Shown: positions 48,301-59,921 of the stretch, piece by piece
How the letters are laid out: each line of letters opens with the position of its first letter
Numbering within the stretch: the first letter of the stretch is position 1
Assembly: GCA_018873225.1 (NCBI GenBank)
Contig: JAEILZ010000008.1
Coordinates: 2,480,001 to 2,544,000 of the forward strand
Origin: [Phialemoniopsis] sp. UDSM-2020
Lineage: Eukaryota > Ascomycota > Sordariomycetes > Thyridiales > Thyridiaceae
DNA: 64,000 nucleotides
Direction: 5' to 3'
Notes under the pieces: generated by a model
What the model saw: the letters and a program-made list of their open reading frames with translations, nothing else
Database searches by the model: none
Told to the model about the DNA's origin: nothing
Program-made: the position numbers and the translations under genes

Positions 48301-49615
48301 CGAACTCACCAACAAGATTGGACACATCATCCGACAGAGTGAGCGGCGCAACGATTTGCTTGGCCAGATTCAGTCCTTGAAGGACGAAAACGCAAATCAA
48401 CGAGAGCTCATCCAGCAAGCCGATAGAGACATGGAAGCTCTAGAACCCGAGATTGCCAAGGCCCGATCAATTCGCGAGGATACCCTACAGCGTGGCCGAG
48501 GCAAAGAGCAGAAGCTCATCACGGAGAGGGATGCCATCGCGCACACTGTCAGCGAGTTGAACATGATCGAGGCGGAAATCCAGGACTATCTTGACCGAGG
48601 CGGTCCGGCGGCTTTGGCTGCAAATGCTCGCGCTATCCAGACCTTGGAACAGACGATTGCCAACCTCGAAAAGGAAATTGGGGAACTGGCGACGCTTGTT
48701 AACAAGCTGAAGAGCGACCTGGACAATAGCGATCGCAAAAAGAAAACCATCAGCGACAATCTGACCTATCGGAAGAACATGCGTATCCTCGAAACCCTGA
48801 AGAGGGCAATTGAGGAGCTGGAGGCTCGTCATGCCGTAGAGGACTACGAGCGCCTCAAGGCCGAAGTGGACGCGTTGGAAAAGCAGCACAATGTAATGCA
48901 CGCCAACCGCGGAGCTGTCATGGCCAAGATGAGGTCCAAGGACGAGGAGCTCGGGCGCGTGCTCGAGGAGTGGGACCAAGAGTACAAGGACGCGGCCCAG
49001 AAGTTCCGCGAGGCGCACATCAAGGTCGAGACGACCAAGGCTGCCATTGAGGACCTCGGCCGGTACTCGTCGGCGCTCGACAAGGCCATCATGCAGTATC
49101 ACTCGCTCAAGATGGAGGAGGTCAACCGCATCGCGGGCGAGCTGTGGCAGGCGACGTACCAGGGCACCGACATCGACACGATCCTCATCCGCTCCGAGTC
49201 GGAGACGGCGACGGGCAAGCGCAACTACAACTACCGCCTGTGCATGGTCAAGCAGGACACCGAGATGGACATGCGCGGGCGCTGCTCGGCGGGGCAAAAG
49301 GTGCTGGCGTCCATCATCATCCGGCTCGCGCTGGCCGAGTCGTTTGGCGTCAACTGCGGGCTCATCGCGCTCGACGAGCCGACGACCAACCTCGACAGCG
49401 ACAATATTCGGTCCTTGGCCGTCTCGCTGCACGCCATCATCAAGGCGCGCCAGGCGCAGGCCAACTTCCAGCTCATTGTCATCACGCATGACGAGGAGTT
49501 TTTGCGGCACATGCAGTGCTCTGATTTCTGCGACACGTTTTACCGCGTCCGGCGCGACGAGAAGCAGAATAGCGTCATTTTGAGGGAGAGCATCGCTAAT
49601 TTGATCGAGGGATGA
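45377..49615 (+). CDS. RAD50: DNA double-strand break repair ATPase RAD50
   Basis: Model: 45377..45401, 45520..45547, 45606..45696, 45753..45836, 45890..49615, 1317 aa, the usual size. RAD50 is the SMC-like ATPase of the MRX/MRN complex, which tethers and signals broken DNA ends. Walker A (GYNGSGKT, residues 41-48) is split from the following [12 protein letters not shown] by an intron. Long coiled coils flank the zinc hook C-N-L-C (695-698). Near the C-terminus are the signature SAGQK (about 1210) and Walker [13 protein letters not shown]. The third intron is GC-AG (45697-45752, GCAAGA...CTAAAG, with TACTAATG as branch). The first exon is uncertain: Met at 45377 gives eight extra residues before the conserved [10 protein letters not shown]; a start at 45400 would need a 2-nt micro-exon. 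The rest is secure. Confidence 0.92.
45697..45752 (+). other. GC-AG intron in RAD50
   Basis: The codons for the Walker A motif end ...AAG ACG and the sequence continues GCAAGAGCC. A TACTAATGCTAGC stretch lies near the 3' end, and the next exon resumes at ACC ATC ATC GAA. Only the GC donor gives the conserved GKT-TIIE continuity. GC-AG introns are a small minority in fungi. Confidence 0.85.
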
Positions 49616-50014
49616 TTGTCTGTGTTGGGGTACAAGCGTGTGTAAGAGAGATATCAAGTTATGTACTGTTAGCTGCAAGAGTTCGTTTGCAGGGGAGCAT
49701 GGCGTAGCATAGCTGATCTGGTTTTTTGCTTTGCAAAAGGCTGTCAATAATAACAACAATTCATAATAAATCGGACTGGAACCTGACAGTCAATGGTCAT
49801 AATCGTGTGTGTATTGTGAAATCTACACCCCTAAAACACCTACCCTTGATGAGCCGCCCCGAGCCGAATTGACAAAGAAAACTCCGTTGTGCCATCTCGA
49901 CTGGAAATGGATACAGTGCTAGAAACACATTTTACGATCCATTACTTGGATCACTCGTTCAAATCACGATACAGTCAATGCATGCCTACCACGCATCGAC
50001 AGAGAGCACTCTCA
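49616..50014. other. 3' region between RAD50 and PPP4R2-like gene
   Basis: 399 bases between two convergent stops. AT-rich with AATAAT and AATAAA-like words near 49746-49770, likely polyadenylation territory. No gene. Confidence 0.45.
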
Positions 50015-51980
50015 TCACGCCTCCTTGCCACCCTCCTTATCCTCATCCGTCAACACCACATCGCCCTCAGCATCCTTCTTCACCCCCTCGCCCTCCCCAC
50101 CGGCAGTAGCCACGTCACCGCCCTCGTCCTCCTTGAGCCTCTTGGCCGCCGGCTCCGCCGCGTCGTCGGGCCCGCCCTCGGCCTCGCGCTTCGGCGTCGA
50201 CGCCCGTTCCGCTGCGCTTTGGTCCTCCTCGCCGGTGCCGAGTTCCGGCGACTTGGACTTCTTGTTGCTGCTGGAAGGCTGGATGTCGTCGGCCTTGTTG
50301 CGGCCGACGGCGGCGGCGACGTCGATGCCGTGCAGCTCGACGGCGCCCGAGGGCGAGGTGACAAAGGTCGAGCTCGACTCGCGCTGGGGGCCCGTGTCGG
50401 CGGCGCCGATTTCCTCGGGCCCGCGCGCGTGCGGGAGCTCTAGCTGGTCTTTGCTGGCGGCGGCCTCGTCGTCTTCGCTAGAGGCGGCGGCGGGCTCGGT
50501 GCTTGCTGCGGGGGCCTCCTCGCTTGTGGTCGCGGATGGGTCCGCGTCTTCGTCCGGCATGGCTGTGTCCTCCTCGCTTCCCTCTGCTGCTTGCGCCGCT
50601 GCGGCTGCCGACGGTGATGATGATGTAGATGGGCTATTGCCGCCGCCGGCCGCCGACGAGCCGTTGTTGTTGTTGCCGCCGACCATGGGCCCCGCGGTGG
50701 CGGGCATGCTGGCGCGCGCGAGCTGCGTGACGGGCACGACGCCGGCGCGCTGCTCCTGCCTAAGAAGCTCCCCTTGCGTGACGCCGCGCTGCAGCTGCAG
50801 GGTGGCGCCGTGGCTCGGGATGCCGTTGACCGAGATGCTGACCGTCTCGATGCTGCCCATGCCGTTGGGACCCTCGATCGTCTCGGTCGTCTCGGTGTGC
50901 ACCTGCCCCTCGAACTGGCCGCCGCTGCCGCTGCCGCCATTTCCTTGCTGGCCCTGGCCCGTCGCTTGTCCTTGCTGTGGCTGTTGCTGGGCGAGCTGCG
51001 TCGGGTCTGGCTCCGGAGGAGACGAGGAGCCGCCAGACGCGGAACTGGAGCCCGCGCGGCGCTGGAGCCAGGGGATCGGCGTGAGGAGGGCGCCGCCGAG
51101 GGCCTCGTCGGAACCAACGTTAATGGGCGGCGGGTTGCCCAGCGACGAGGTCGATGCTGGCGACGGAGTGGAGGTGCCGTTGACCCAGGGCCCGTCGCGG
51201 GCGGGCCCGTTGGACAGCAGCGTCATGGTGGACATGTCCGGGACGGCGGGCGGGAGGGGGAAGACGTTGCTGCCGCTGGTGACGTGGACGACGCGGTCGA
51301 GGGCGTGCAGGTACGAGGGCAGGCTGCGGTAGTGCTGCCTCGGCGCGAGGACGAGCTCGGCGAGGCGCTGGGCCGTGTGCGGCGGGTAGAGCGGGAAGGA
51401 GGTGGTCAGGGTCGTGGTGATGTCGTTCATGAGGGAGACGACCTGCGGTGGGAGGGCGGTCGGGTCTGCGGGTTCGGATGTGATTGTCGTTGCTGTGGTG
51501 GTAGTTTGCGCCGCCGCGGCAGGGGCTGGGTTGGTGTTTTCCTTGTTGGTCTCTTGCGAGGAGCCCTGGCTCTCGTCGTTGGCGACGGCTGTGGCGGATG
51601 AGGTCTCGGCCGAAGGGTCTATGGGGTCGGAGGAGGGGAGAGGGTCGAGGAGCCGGGGTTCCGGGAGGGGAGAGGCGGGCTTGGGCTGGGGGATGCGCGG
51701 GATGGGGAAGTCATCGCGCGCGGCCTGCAGGGAGCGTGTCAGCAAGGCTGTCTGGGTTGCAATGGATGTTTTGGTCATGAGAGGGTCGTCTCGTACCTTT
51801 TCTATCCGTGCGACAATGTCGGCGAGCACGACTGGCCATGAGGAGCTGTGCGAAGGAACGAGTGTTAGTATCTGATACGCAGTCTTCTCCCGGGAACCAA
51901 CAAACGTACAAGTCAATGGCAGTGCCCGACGCGAGCTTGCGCAGGATCTCGTCGTCTGCGTCCATGTCGACGGCCGCCAT
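50015..51980 (-). CDS. Protein phosphatase 4 regulatory subunit 2 (PPP4R2 family)
   Basis: Exons complement(50015..51845, 51910..51980) encode 633 aa; the intron (64 nt, GTACGT...CACAG) keeps phase and gives a continuous DADDEILRKLASG... SSWPVVLADIVARIEK start. The family hallmark is the block LYPPHTAQRLAELVLAP-RQHYRSLPSYLHALDRVV (about residues 205-240), matching the PPP4R2 core that binds the PP4 catalytic subunit, a phosphatase acting in DNA-damage recovery. The remainder is disordered, Ser/Ala/Gly/Gln-rich, with an acidic Lys/Asp/Glu tail. A further 72-nt segment (51726-51797) starts GTACGA, contains GCTGACAC and ends CTGCAG; it is in frame without stops, so it may be a fifth-type optional intron, giving 609 aa if removed. 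The start at 51980 precedes a conserved acidic N-terminus. Confidence 0.8.
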
Positions 51981-54783
51981 GGTGTTGAGGTGCACGAGAG
52001 AGGGTTGGCTGGTCGTGCGCGCGAGGCTGTCTCTTCCCTTGCAGATGGGATGGAATTGAGTGTGCCTGGTCACTTTTTTTCTGACGTCTGGACACACGCG
52101 CCGGGCGCCCACCGAGATTCGTCCGTTTTAGCGCTGGGCCGTCGCAAAGCAGACGTGAAGGTGGTGGGAGCGATAAGAAGCTGATAAGGTGCCGCCTACC
52201 ACCATCAACCGCACATGCTTGTGGTCTCTGCTTTCAATTCAATCTCATCACTGATGCATTCGCGATCTTCAGCTACCTAATTCCGAACTGCACTGTATCT
52301 AGTCCCCAGACTTGTAGTGTTCTGGGTGGCAAACTTCACAAGATGCTGTTGTTTTCCCTTCCTCACACGCTATGCTGCCAGGAACATGGAGTTTGAGCGA
52401 CAAATAAAACACGATACCCAGACTCTTCGCGACATTTTGCATACCGTACATCTCACCGCCAGAAGTGAGCGCATGAAAAGACCAACAAAATTTACTTACC
52501 TAGGTAGTTAAGCCGTGGTCAAGCAGGGCTATGTTGCTGGAGTATGAGATGTCTTAGCACCGGCACTCAGCCTCCTCCCGGCTCTAGCATGGCGCTCAGC
52601 CCCAGGTCAGTGCTTCCCGCTACCAAGGGTCTCTTGTCCCGGGGTGGTCGACTTGGAGAGCATCATTCGTCTAAACGTCATGCGGCACTTGTTACGGAGT
52701 ACATTGCTCAATTGTGCTCAATGCTGAGGCAGGCAGACACAGACAGTACTTCATTCTGTCAGTTTCGTTCTATTCAATTGCTTGACTTATCTCCACGCTC
52801 GCCCGGGCGGGCAGGCCACCCCTAAAGAGCTTGGGCGAAGATGGCTGTGCTCAAGCTACCTGTTTGTCGGGTCGATTTTATCAACACCGGCTATTAAATC
52901 AATATGATGCCGCTTGCGGTGATATCACCTTATGATGTCTGCGGCCTCCAAAAAAGATGTTGGCGGCAGATACGGGTTGTTTGGTGACGTGAGGTTGCAG
53001 ATCAAGGTACCCTCCAAGAGCCATCTCCTGCATGTTGCTCCCGTCTAGCCACATGGAGGAAGTATGCATCACGCGAGGAAGAGCTACACACGAGAGTGAC
53101 AACGGGTGATTGATTGAGGCCTCGCCCATCTATACATCGTAGATTAAACCTTGAAGCCATTGTTTGTTGCTTAGAATGGCATCTGCCGCACATCGTTCAC
53201 AGTCGTGTAGGTAGGTTCGTGCTAGAAGAGACACACCACACGGAGCCCGGCAAGACCACCCTTGTCTCCATGTCTCATCTCCTTACACTCGGGATGCTTG
53301 GGTGCGGGTCAGCTAGCGTCGTGAATGTGGTCCTAGTGGGCATTTCTGCGTTTTTGGAAACATTCGCTGGCGTGGCTAGGACTTCTTTTTGGGCCTGTCG
53401 AACTCTGCACCAGCGGGGTGGCCGTTCCAAGTGGTTTCCAAGTGGGAGTCCTCAACAATGTCGCGCCTGTTAGTGGAATGCGGGAACGGTCTTGACGGGG
53501 TGCATGGCATCCTGATGGGGAGTGGGTTCGCGTTGAGTGCCCATTAAAATCTCCCGTCAGAGCCGACCTGAGTGGACGTGTGTGGTGATCTTCAGGGATA
53601 TTTCTGGCGGGTGTGGGACTTGGCGGGCTTGCACTGGCGACGCTAACACTTGCTACCTTTTATTTTTGCACAGCCCCTGAGCTGTAGCCTTCGTACAGAC
53701 TTGTCACAGTGAGAGAGAGAAGGACAAAAGATCACGAGCCAGAAAACCCTCGCACCAGCCCTCCCTGGCTCTGACTGGAGATGTTCCCACACCTCACCTG
53801 CCAAGGCTGACTTTTGCATTGGCTCGACTGGTCCAGCACAGCAACACGGCCAAGAAGACGGCCTGCATCCTCGAAGCAAATCCACCCCTCCCAGTCAAAG
53901 TCCTCCTCCAGTCCTCCCCCATCAGCAAGTAGCAGTAGCATCCATCTCAGCCTACCATCCCACACAGCATTGCCGTTCCCTTTCTGACGTATCTAAACTC
54001 TTGCAAACCATCCTTTCGTTTTCCCACTCCTTCTCTGCTTTCTCTTCCCTCCCATCCCGAGTCTCTCGCTACTTTTTCTTGTCGCAACCCGATTGTCGAA
54101 TCCTCGGCTCTGAAAAAGAGATACCTAGACCCTTGCACACACGCACCGCGAGGCTTTTTAACGACCAGGGGTTTTTTCGCTGCAAAGTGACGGACAGGGT
54201 GCTTGCTCTGGATTCAGCCCGGCCAAGAATACGACCTGCCAACCAACCCTGGTAATCCCTCGAACACTTCACTCCTCGACGTGTTTCAGTCGTCCCGCAA
54301 CAACCACAGACCTCTGCGACCAAACTCTATACAACCGTGACGAATCACCCGCCTTTTGCTCCTGCATTCTGGTCGAACCGTTGCCGGTGTTGATCACGGA
54401 CAAAGGAGAGAGTGCGTTTGATCACGCTAGGATTCGTTTGGGTGCATCCGGTCGCTCATCGTTCCAGTCTTCCAAACCCTCGATAATATCCTTTCCTTTC
54501 TTTTCGATTCACCCGCTTCACGGGATTTTATTACCGCCATTAGGAGACGGATTCGGTATTACCAAAAAGCAAACCTCCCACCGCCTACTGTCCGTAGCCA
54601 GCCGACTCCTCCCCTAGAGGGGTCGCTCACCAGCAGCCCGTCCTGGCTTTCCGTCAAGAATCGCGCAGGTCGCTTCTGGCCGCGGATCCTCAATTCTCGC
54701 AACAAGAATCCTACAGCAACAACTATTACTATCGAGAAGGCATCGCCCCTTCCAGCGGCGCCAGCAGCAGGGGCAAGAACATC
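51981..54783. other. 2.8-kb divergent intergenic region
   Basis: No supported gene. The part from about 53.9 to 54.6 kb is C/T-rich on the plus strand and looks like a long 5' UTR of the UPF0658 gene. From about 54598 the frame of that gene is open upstream of its chosen start (see findings). Elsewhere only short, unconvincing frames. Confidence 0.4.
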
Positions 54784-55959
54784 ATGGGTTTCCTCGAGGG
54801 AAAGTGGCCCAAGGCCTTCATGGGCACCATCACCGTCCAGGTCATATTATGTCTGGCCTTTGAGGCGTGAGTAGCATAATCGACTCAAGCCGCGCTGAAG
54901 CTCTTGCTGACATATCATCCCCCCTGTGCAGATACGTCTTTGCCCAATTCCAGATGAATGTCGAGTTCCACTCAGAAATCGAGAAGAACAACTCACAATA
55001 CAGGTCGATCCCGACTTTCTTGACGCTTTTCATCTTTGGTTTCCTCTACGAGCTGGTCCTGGTATGGGATGCGCTGCGGATGAAGAACACCATTCAGGTC
55101 ATTGGCCTTTGCTTCGCCAACCTCGCCCTCATGGTCTACACCGCCATTCAGATCGACCAGATCGCCAAGTCCTTTGAGATGCTCAAGGACAACGGTGCCA
55201 TCAAGGCCGACCCCAATGCCAAGCTGGGTCCGGAGTGGCTGTGGCAGGTCTGCAGGCCCTACCTCATTGCCATCCCCATCATCCTCGGCGTCGGCACGCT
55301 TCTCATCTCCTTCATTGCCTACAAGCTATACCAGGTCTTTGCCTGGGACATTCTCAAGCAGATTGGCGCAGACTACCGCATGAAGAACCGCTTCCTGCAC
55401 TACCAGGTATGTGTTGAACCACGGGACGTAATAGAGGGCGGATAAGGTGCTAATACGACATATCTAGATCTACATCGCTCTCCTTAAGTTTGATTTCTTC
55501 TTCTTCCTCGGCTTCACCGTGCAATTTCTCGTCATTGTCACGGGCAAGACGGATCTCGAGCTGAGCCTCACCATCGCCGCCATCCCCATCACCATCGCTA
55601 TCCTGCTCTTCGCCGCCTTCTTCACCCGCCGCGAGATGAAGGTCGGCATGGTCAGCATCATCATCCTCTACTTCGGCGGCCTCGCCTATTTCTTCTTCAA
55701 GCTCGTCCGCATCTACCAGCCCGGCTTCCGCGACCACTACATCGCCGTGCAGCGGTCCCTCACGGCTTTCGCTGTGCTCACCATCCTGCTCATCATCCTG
55801 ACCATCATCAACGCCTTTGTCTGCATGAACAACTTTGGCGCGGGTCTCAAGGGCCACCTGCTCAAGAAGAGGGCCGACGAGGAGAAGGCGCCCGACGTCA
55901 ACTCAATCGGTCTCAACGACGTCAAGCCCCAGCTGCCCAGCCGGATGACGATCGACTAA
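54784..55959 (+). CDS. UPF0658-type Golgi membrane protein
   Basis: Exons 54784..54866, 54932..55406 and 55468..55959 encode 349 aa. Introns are 65 and 61 nt (GTGAGT...GTGCAG and GTATGT...TATCTAG) and phases match (GC|A and phase 0). The protein opens MGFLEGKWPKAFMG and has about seven hydrophobic spans, for example around LTLFIFGFLYELVLVWDAL, PYLIAIPIILGVGTLLISF, KFDFFFFLGFTVQFLVIV, LTIAAIPITIAILLF and AFAVLTILLIILTIINAFV. The pattern and motifs fit the fungal UPF0658 Golgi apparatus membrane family; function unknown. The C-terminal tail is cytosolic and Lys/Asp-rich. The start is uncertain because the same frame stays open for at least 60 codons upstream without an ATG, with polar Gln/Ser/Tyr-rich sequence; an extra upstream exon may supply the true start. 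Confidence 0.8.
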
Positions 55960-57100
55960 AGGCCGCAATGAATGGTTGGGCTTCTGCTGGATAGGATAGC
56001 CGGACGATTGAAGGGAGGAAAATTTAGAGTGTATAAAGAAACGACTTGAACGAAAAAGATTCAACCTTTACCGATAGGTTCTCTCGCCAGGATACCCGCA
56101 GATATGTAGGAGGAGGAGGAGGAATTGGGAGAGTGGCGCAGAAAACAGATACCATTGCGGTTCTCAAACGAGCGCCGCCACACCGCGCGTGCCTCGGGAG
56201 GAGACCGTATAAACCAGATATTTCCTATTTAATTTGGCGTTTCATTCTCACGACACACCGGGACAACGGGACCTCGCTTCAAGCCTTCGTGCCGTGTGTG
56301 TGTCCTCTCACGAGGAATAACAACGTACGGAGAGCTGAGCCAGGTGGTTTTTGACAAATATTGCATGGGGAGCATTTGTGTATCTTCCATTATTCGAAAC
56401 CTATTTTGATATCAATAGTCTATTGCCGTCTTGAACACTAGTCAAAAAGAAAGATATGAAACAATTCGGGTCTCCCACTTGTGCAGGGAACGTTGTGATA
56501 TGTTAGTCCTCCTTCCTATGTGCATATTGCTCCCGTTCTGCCTTTCCTTGGCAATGGAAACCCCTTCGTACCGAATGCTACTGCCGTACAGGTCCGTATC
56601 TGTAAGACGAAGCCTAATGATTGCAGCTGGACACTACCTACCCGAGGTACATATCATTTTGTTCCATATATTTAGGGCATTGGATATTGGAGTGGGAACC
56701 GTGTTGGCTGGAGGATGACTCTTTTGAAAACACAGCTCGGTTCAAATCCGTTCAATTGCTGTCATGAAAGGATAGATAAGAGTTGGTATTCTCGCTGCCT
56801 CATGCAAATAGAACAAAGCACAAAAGGTCACAGAGGTAAGGAGAAACCCAGGGGCAAGCCATTGCCCATGCCTTTCCTAGCGACGCCAGATGCCATGAAA
56901 TCCAAATACACACACAAAAACATTCGCTTCCCGGCGCCGAAGTACAATATGTTTCTTACGCCCATGTTTCTTCCTCTCAAGTGCACCAGTTTCAAGCGAA
57001 GCAAGCCGAACCGCGTAGCCGCCATCGCTGTGAAAACCTATATCTCCGCTATGGCTCCGGTGGCCCGGCCCTCGATACGTCATGTGTATGTATGCATACG
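55960..57100. other. 3' region between convergent genes
   Basis: About 1.1 kb. AT-rich with no supported gene. A plus-strand open frame of 355 codons starting at 56715 runs mainly antisense to the GID2 gene and its extension; it is treated as a shadow. Confidence 0.4.
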
Positions 57101-57592
57101 TTACTGTGGGGGTTCATCATCAGGAGGAGGAGACAGCGCGCTATGCATCTCCGGTTCCCCGAGTTGCAGAGCAGGCGCGTCAAACTCCTGGCCCATGTTT
57201 CCCACCAGGCCCTCCATGATATGGATATATTGCACCTGGTCATCGCCATCGTCAGCCGGAACAGGGTTCACGGGGGCCGGCACCAGCTGCCCATCGGCAT
57301 CGGCCCAAGCCACGAAGACGGCCTGCAGCTCGTGGGCGCCATCGTCACCCGGGGCAAATACCGCGGTCGCCGGCACCGCCTGCCCCCCATCATTCGCCAC
57401 GTGTATGGGCATGTATCCTAGTTCGTCGGAGCCATGGTTAGGGCCATGGTCAGAGTCATCGTCGGAGCCATCGTCAGAGCCATCGTCACTCGGGACAGGG
57501 GTCGGAGGCACCGGCACAAGCTGCCCTTCCTCATCGACAAGCCTGCCGGACTCGCCGGGCTGTGTCTCGGCCCAGTGGGCGCGACATCTATC
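57101..57592 (-). other. In-frame coding-like extension after the GID2 stop
   Basis: After the GID2 TAG (57595-57593) the same frame is open for 163 codons to the next stop at 57101. It starts DRCRAHWAETQPGE and contains a pair of similar units, EEGQLVPVPPTPVPSDDG and ADGQLVPAPVNPVPADDG, separated by an Asp/Ser repeat (SDDGSDDGSDDDSD) and an AVPATAVFAPGDDG stretch. It ends with an acidic, Pro-rich tail. The GC-rich third positions and internal repeat suggest selection at protein level. It may be a readthrough extension or the exon of a separate minus-strand gene whose first in-frame Met is in GYMPIHVAND (about 57421). No upstream exon is visible. Confidence 0.5.
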
Positions 57593-59128
57593 CTACAAGA
57601 CAATCTGCCTCGCGTCACGCGAGTGTCCCTCTGAAGGACAGTACGGACACTTGAACTTTGTGCCCTTGGTCAAGTGCGCGAGCGACTCGCTGGCGAGGAC
57701 GTGCCCACAGGGCAGCATCATGGGCGGGTTCTGCTCCGTCGTCTGCTCCTTGGACACGGGGCAGACGAAGATGGAGTGGTAGATCATGGAAGAGGGGAGG
57801 GGGGTCTCGAAGGCGAGCTCGTCGGCCGTCGTCCACTCTGTGCGCTGAGAGCGCGTAGCTGATATGTACTTTATCAGGCGCGGGAGGGCGATGATGCCGG
57901 CCGTCGCGGCGACGTAGAGCGGCGACTCGGCGGAGAGGCCGAGCAGGCTGCAGAACTCGCGGGTGAACGATGCGGCGACCTCGTCGAGGGGCCCGCCCGG
58001 GCTGGTGGCGGTCGTGGTGACGGGAGGGGAGATGTCCTCCTCGGCGATGGCGGAGACGGCCGAGGCGGCGTCCTCGCCAAAGAGGGAGGCATAGGGGGAG
58101 TCGCGGATGTTGGAGGCAAAGACAAGGGCGCAGGCCAGCTGCTGGACCTCGTGCAGGTGGCGGGGCTGGAAGCGGGCAAAGTGCTCGCGCGCGTAGAGGA
58201 GGGCCTCGTCAACGCGCACTCTCGAGAAGGGCGGCTCCCCATGTGACGATGTGTTGGCCGCCTGCTGTCCGGCGCCCTTGAAGAGCCATACGAACTGCAG
58301 CTTGCTAAGCTCGAACTCCAGGTTGGACCCCCTAGCCTCCAGCTCCTCCGAGTTCGACCGCGCCCATGCGATGGCGGGGCCGAGGTCGTGGGCCCGCAGG
58401 GCTTGTAGTATTGAGTACATGCTTGCAAACTGTGATTGCAGCTCGGCTGACTGCAGGCTTGGCATGTCTGTACTTGACTCCCTATATACGTGTGAATGGT
58501 GTGCTCCGCCGTCGGAATCGTCGTCCGTCTCCATGTCTGCGTCGTCCCCGGTGTCGTCTCCGCCCTCTTCGGGCGGCAGAGGTTGTGATAGGTCCTTTGC
58601 CTCTTCGATGAACGTGCTGGCTACGTTGAACTGGCCTTCCCGTAGCAGGTGCATAGCGATGGCGCGGTTGATAAGGGTATGTTGTTGGGCCATGGCGTCG
58701 TGCTCGGTCGGTAGAGGTTTTGAGGGAAAGTGCTGTTTCATGCTGTGGTGAGAACATTGCTACTTTCTGCCGCACGGTCATGGGCTCATTCGTACCTTGT
58801 CTAATGACTTGCCAAACTCTCGCTGTACCTTGGAGACCTTCTTCAAATCCTCATTGACTTGCTCGAACCCCTCCTTAATCGGATTTTGTAGCTTCGTCAT
58901 GGCCAACCCGGCCGAATGGGGATCTTGTGCTGCATTCAGGGTCAGTACTTGATTTTGTTCCATCGTGGGGGATATCGTGATGTCTCTCGACGTACCCGAA
59001 GCGATCTGTTCCCTCACTGCCTCGAGGTGTGCTATCATCTTATCCATATCGTTCACCGCTGGCGTGAGGCTCGCCTTTCGAGAGATCTGGCCGAGCTCCC
59101 TCTGGAGCACCGGCATGCTGTCTGCCAT
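57593..59128 (-). CDS. RMD5: GID/CTLH E3 ligase RING subunit (RMD5/GID2)
   Basis: Exons complement(57593..58732, 58796..58929, 58996..59128) encode 468 aa. RMD5/GID2 pairs with FYV10/GID9 to form the catalytic core of the GID/CTLH ubiquitin ligase, which degrades gluconeogenic enzymes. Seen are an N-terminal helical region, a LisH motif (TLINRAIAMHLLREGQF, about 108-125), a CTLH/CRA helical region with SQFASMYSILQALRAHDL, and a degenerate RING at about 413-454 (CPVSKEQ...PCGHVL...KCPYC) lacking the full set of zinc ligands, as is typical of the family. The end DARQIVL is the usual terminus. Splice sites: GTACGT...TGCAG (66 nt, in-frame if retained) and GTACGA...AAACAG (63 nt); the second acceptor was chosen because it yields LDK-HFPSKPLPT. 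It diverges from the STB6-like gene. Confidence 0.9.
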
Positions 59129-59921
59129 CCTTGCGACGCTTCTTGCCGTATGCGTATGAGAACTGTATCGTAGGAAGTGTATATGGAAAGAAAGTCTCGT
59201 CAAGTGCTTTGGGGGTGGAAGGGTTCAATAGGTGGGAGCTTGTGCCGATGTTGAAGTTGAAGATGGAGGAGAGGAGCACTTGAGGTGGAGTAGCGTCGCT
59301 TTTAGCGCTAATGCCACCCAGAGGAACCCCGTCCTGGTGACGCATTCAGATGGGGCCGGACCTGAAGACCCAGACCACTCCACTGAGAAGCGGCAGGGGA
59401 TGGCCCCTGTCACCCGCTAAACATACAAGTAACCTTAGAGCCTTTTGACCGCTCTTCGCTCCGTAATTGGAGGGCTGCTCGAGTCGTTGGCTTAAATTTG
59501 GATCCAATGATCAAGTATCGGGAAGCATTCTGCAACCAAGATCTGACTGCAGATCGGTACTGAGCCGAGGTGTGTTATTTATCCCGTCGAGCTAGATTAA
59601 AGAGCTGAGGGTGTTGAGCTGTCGCAGTTCGGTTCCAAGGTTGTGATGCCATCACATGCCGGTCTCTAAAAACGGCTGCCTCTTCCCACGGACTCTCCCT
59701 TCCAAACCCGCAGCCTGCCCGGTCTCAGCCAACGTTCTACCACGTGGGCACCCCCAAACCTCACCTCCCAAGCTCTTGTGATCCCTGGTCTTTCTTTACC
59801 GACAAACAATGTTATAGACAGCCCTTGGTTAACGCTCCCTCGGTCGTGATCAGCTACCACGCACACCACGCGCACCCAGCTCTGTGTGCCCCTCCAGGAC
59901 GACCATGTCGCAGAGCATACA
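59129..59921. promoter_or_regulatory. Divergent upstream region of GID2 and STB6-like gene
   Basis: 793 bases between the two starts. The half near the plus gene has C-rich leader-like sequence. A 12-codon in-frame extension (ATG at 59886) upstream of the chosen STB6-like start is possible. No further gene. Confidence 0.4.

Noticed and set aside
48485..49759. Minus-strand ORF of 424 codons
   Set aside because: Antisense shadow of the RAD50 C-terminal ATPase region, whose motifs are clear on the plus strand.
50025..51332. Plus-strand ORF of 435 codons
   Set aside because: Antisense to the low-complexity GC-rich part of the PPP4R2-like gene; the minus strand has the conserved domain and correct splice sites.
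56715..57782. Plus-strand ORF of 355 codons
   Set aside because: Antisense shadow of the GID2 3' end and its extension; Ser/Pro-rich composition mirrors the Asp/Gly-rich codons on the other strand, and no motif is seen.
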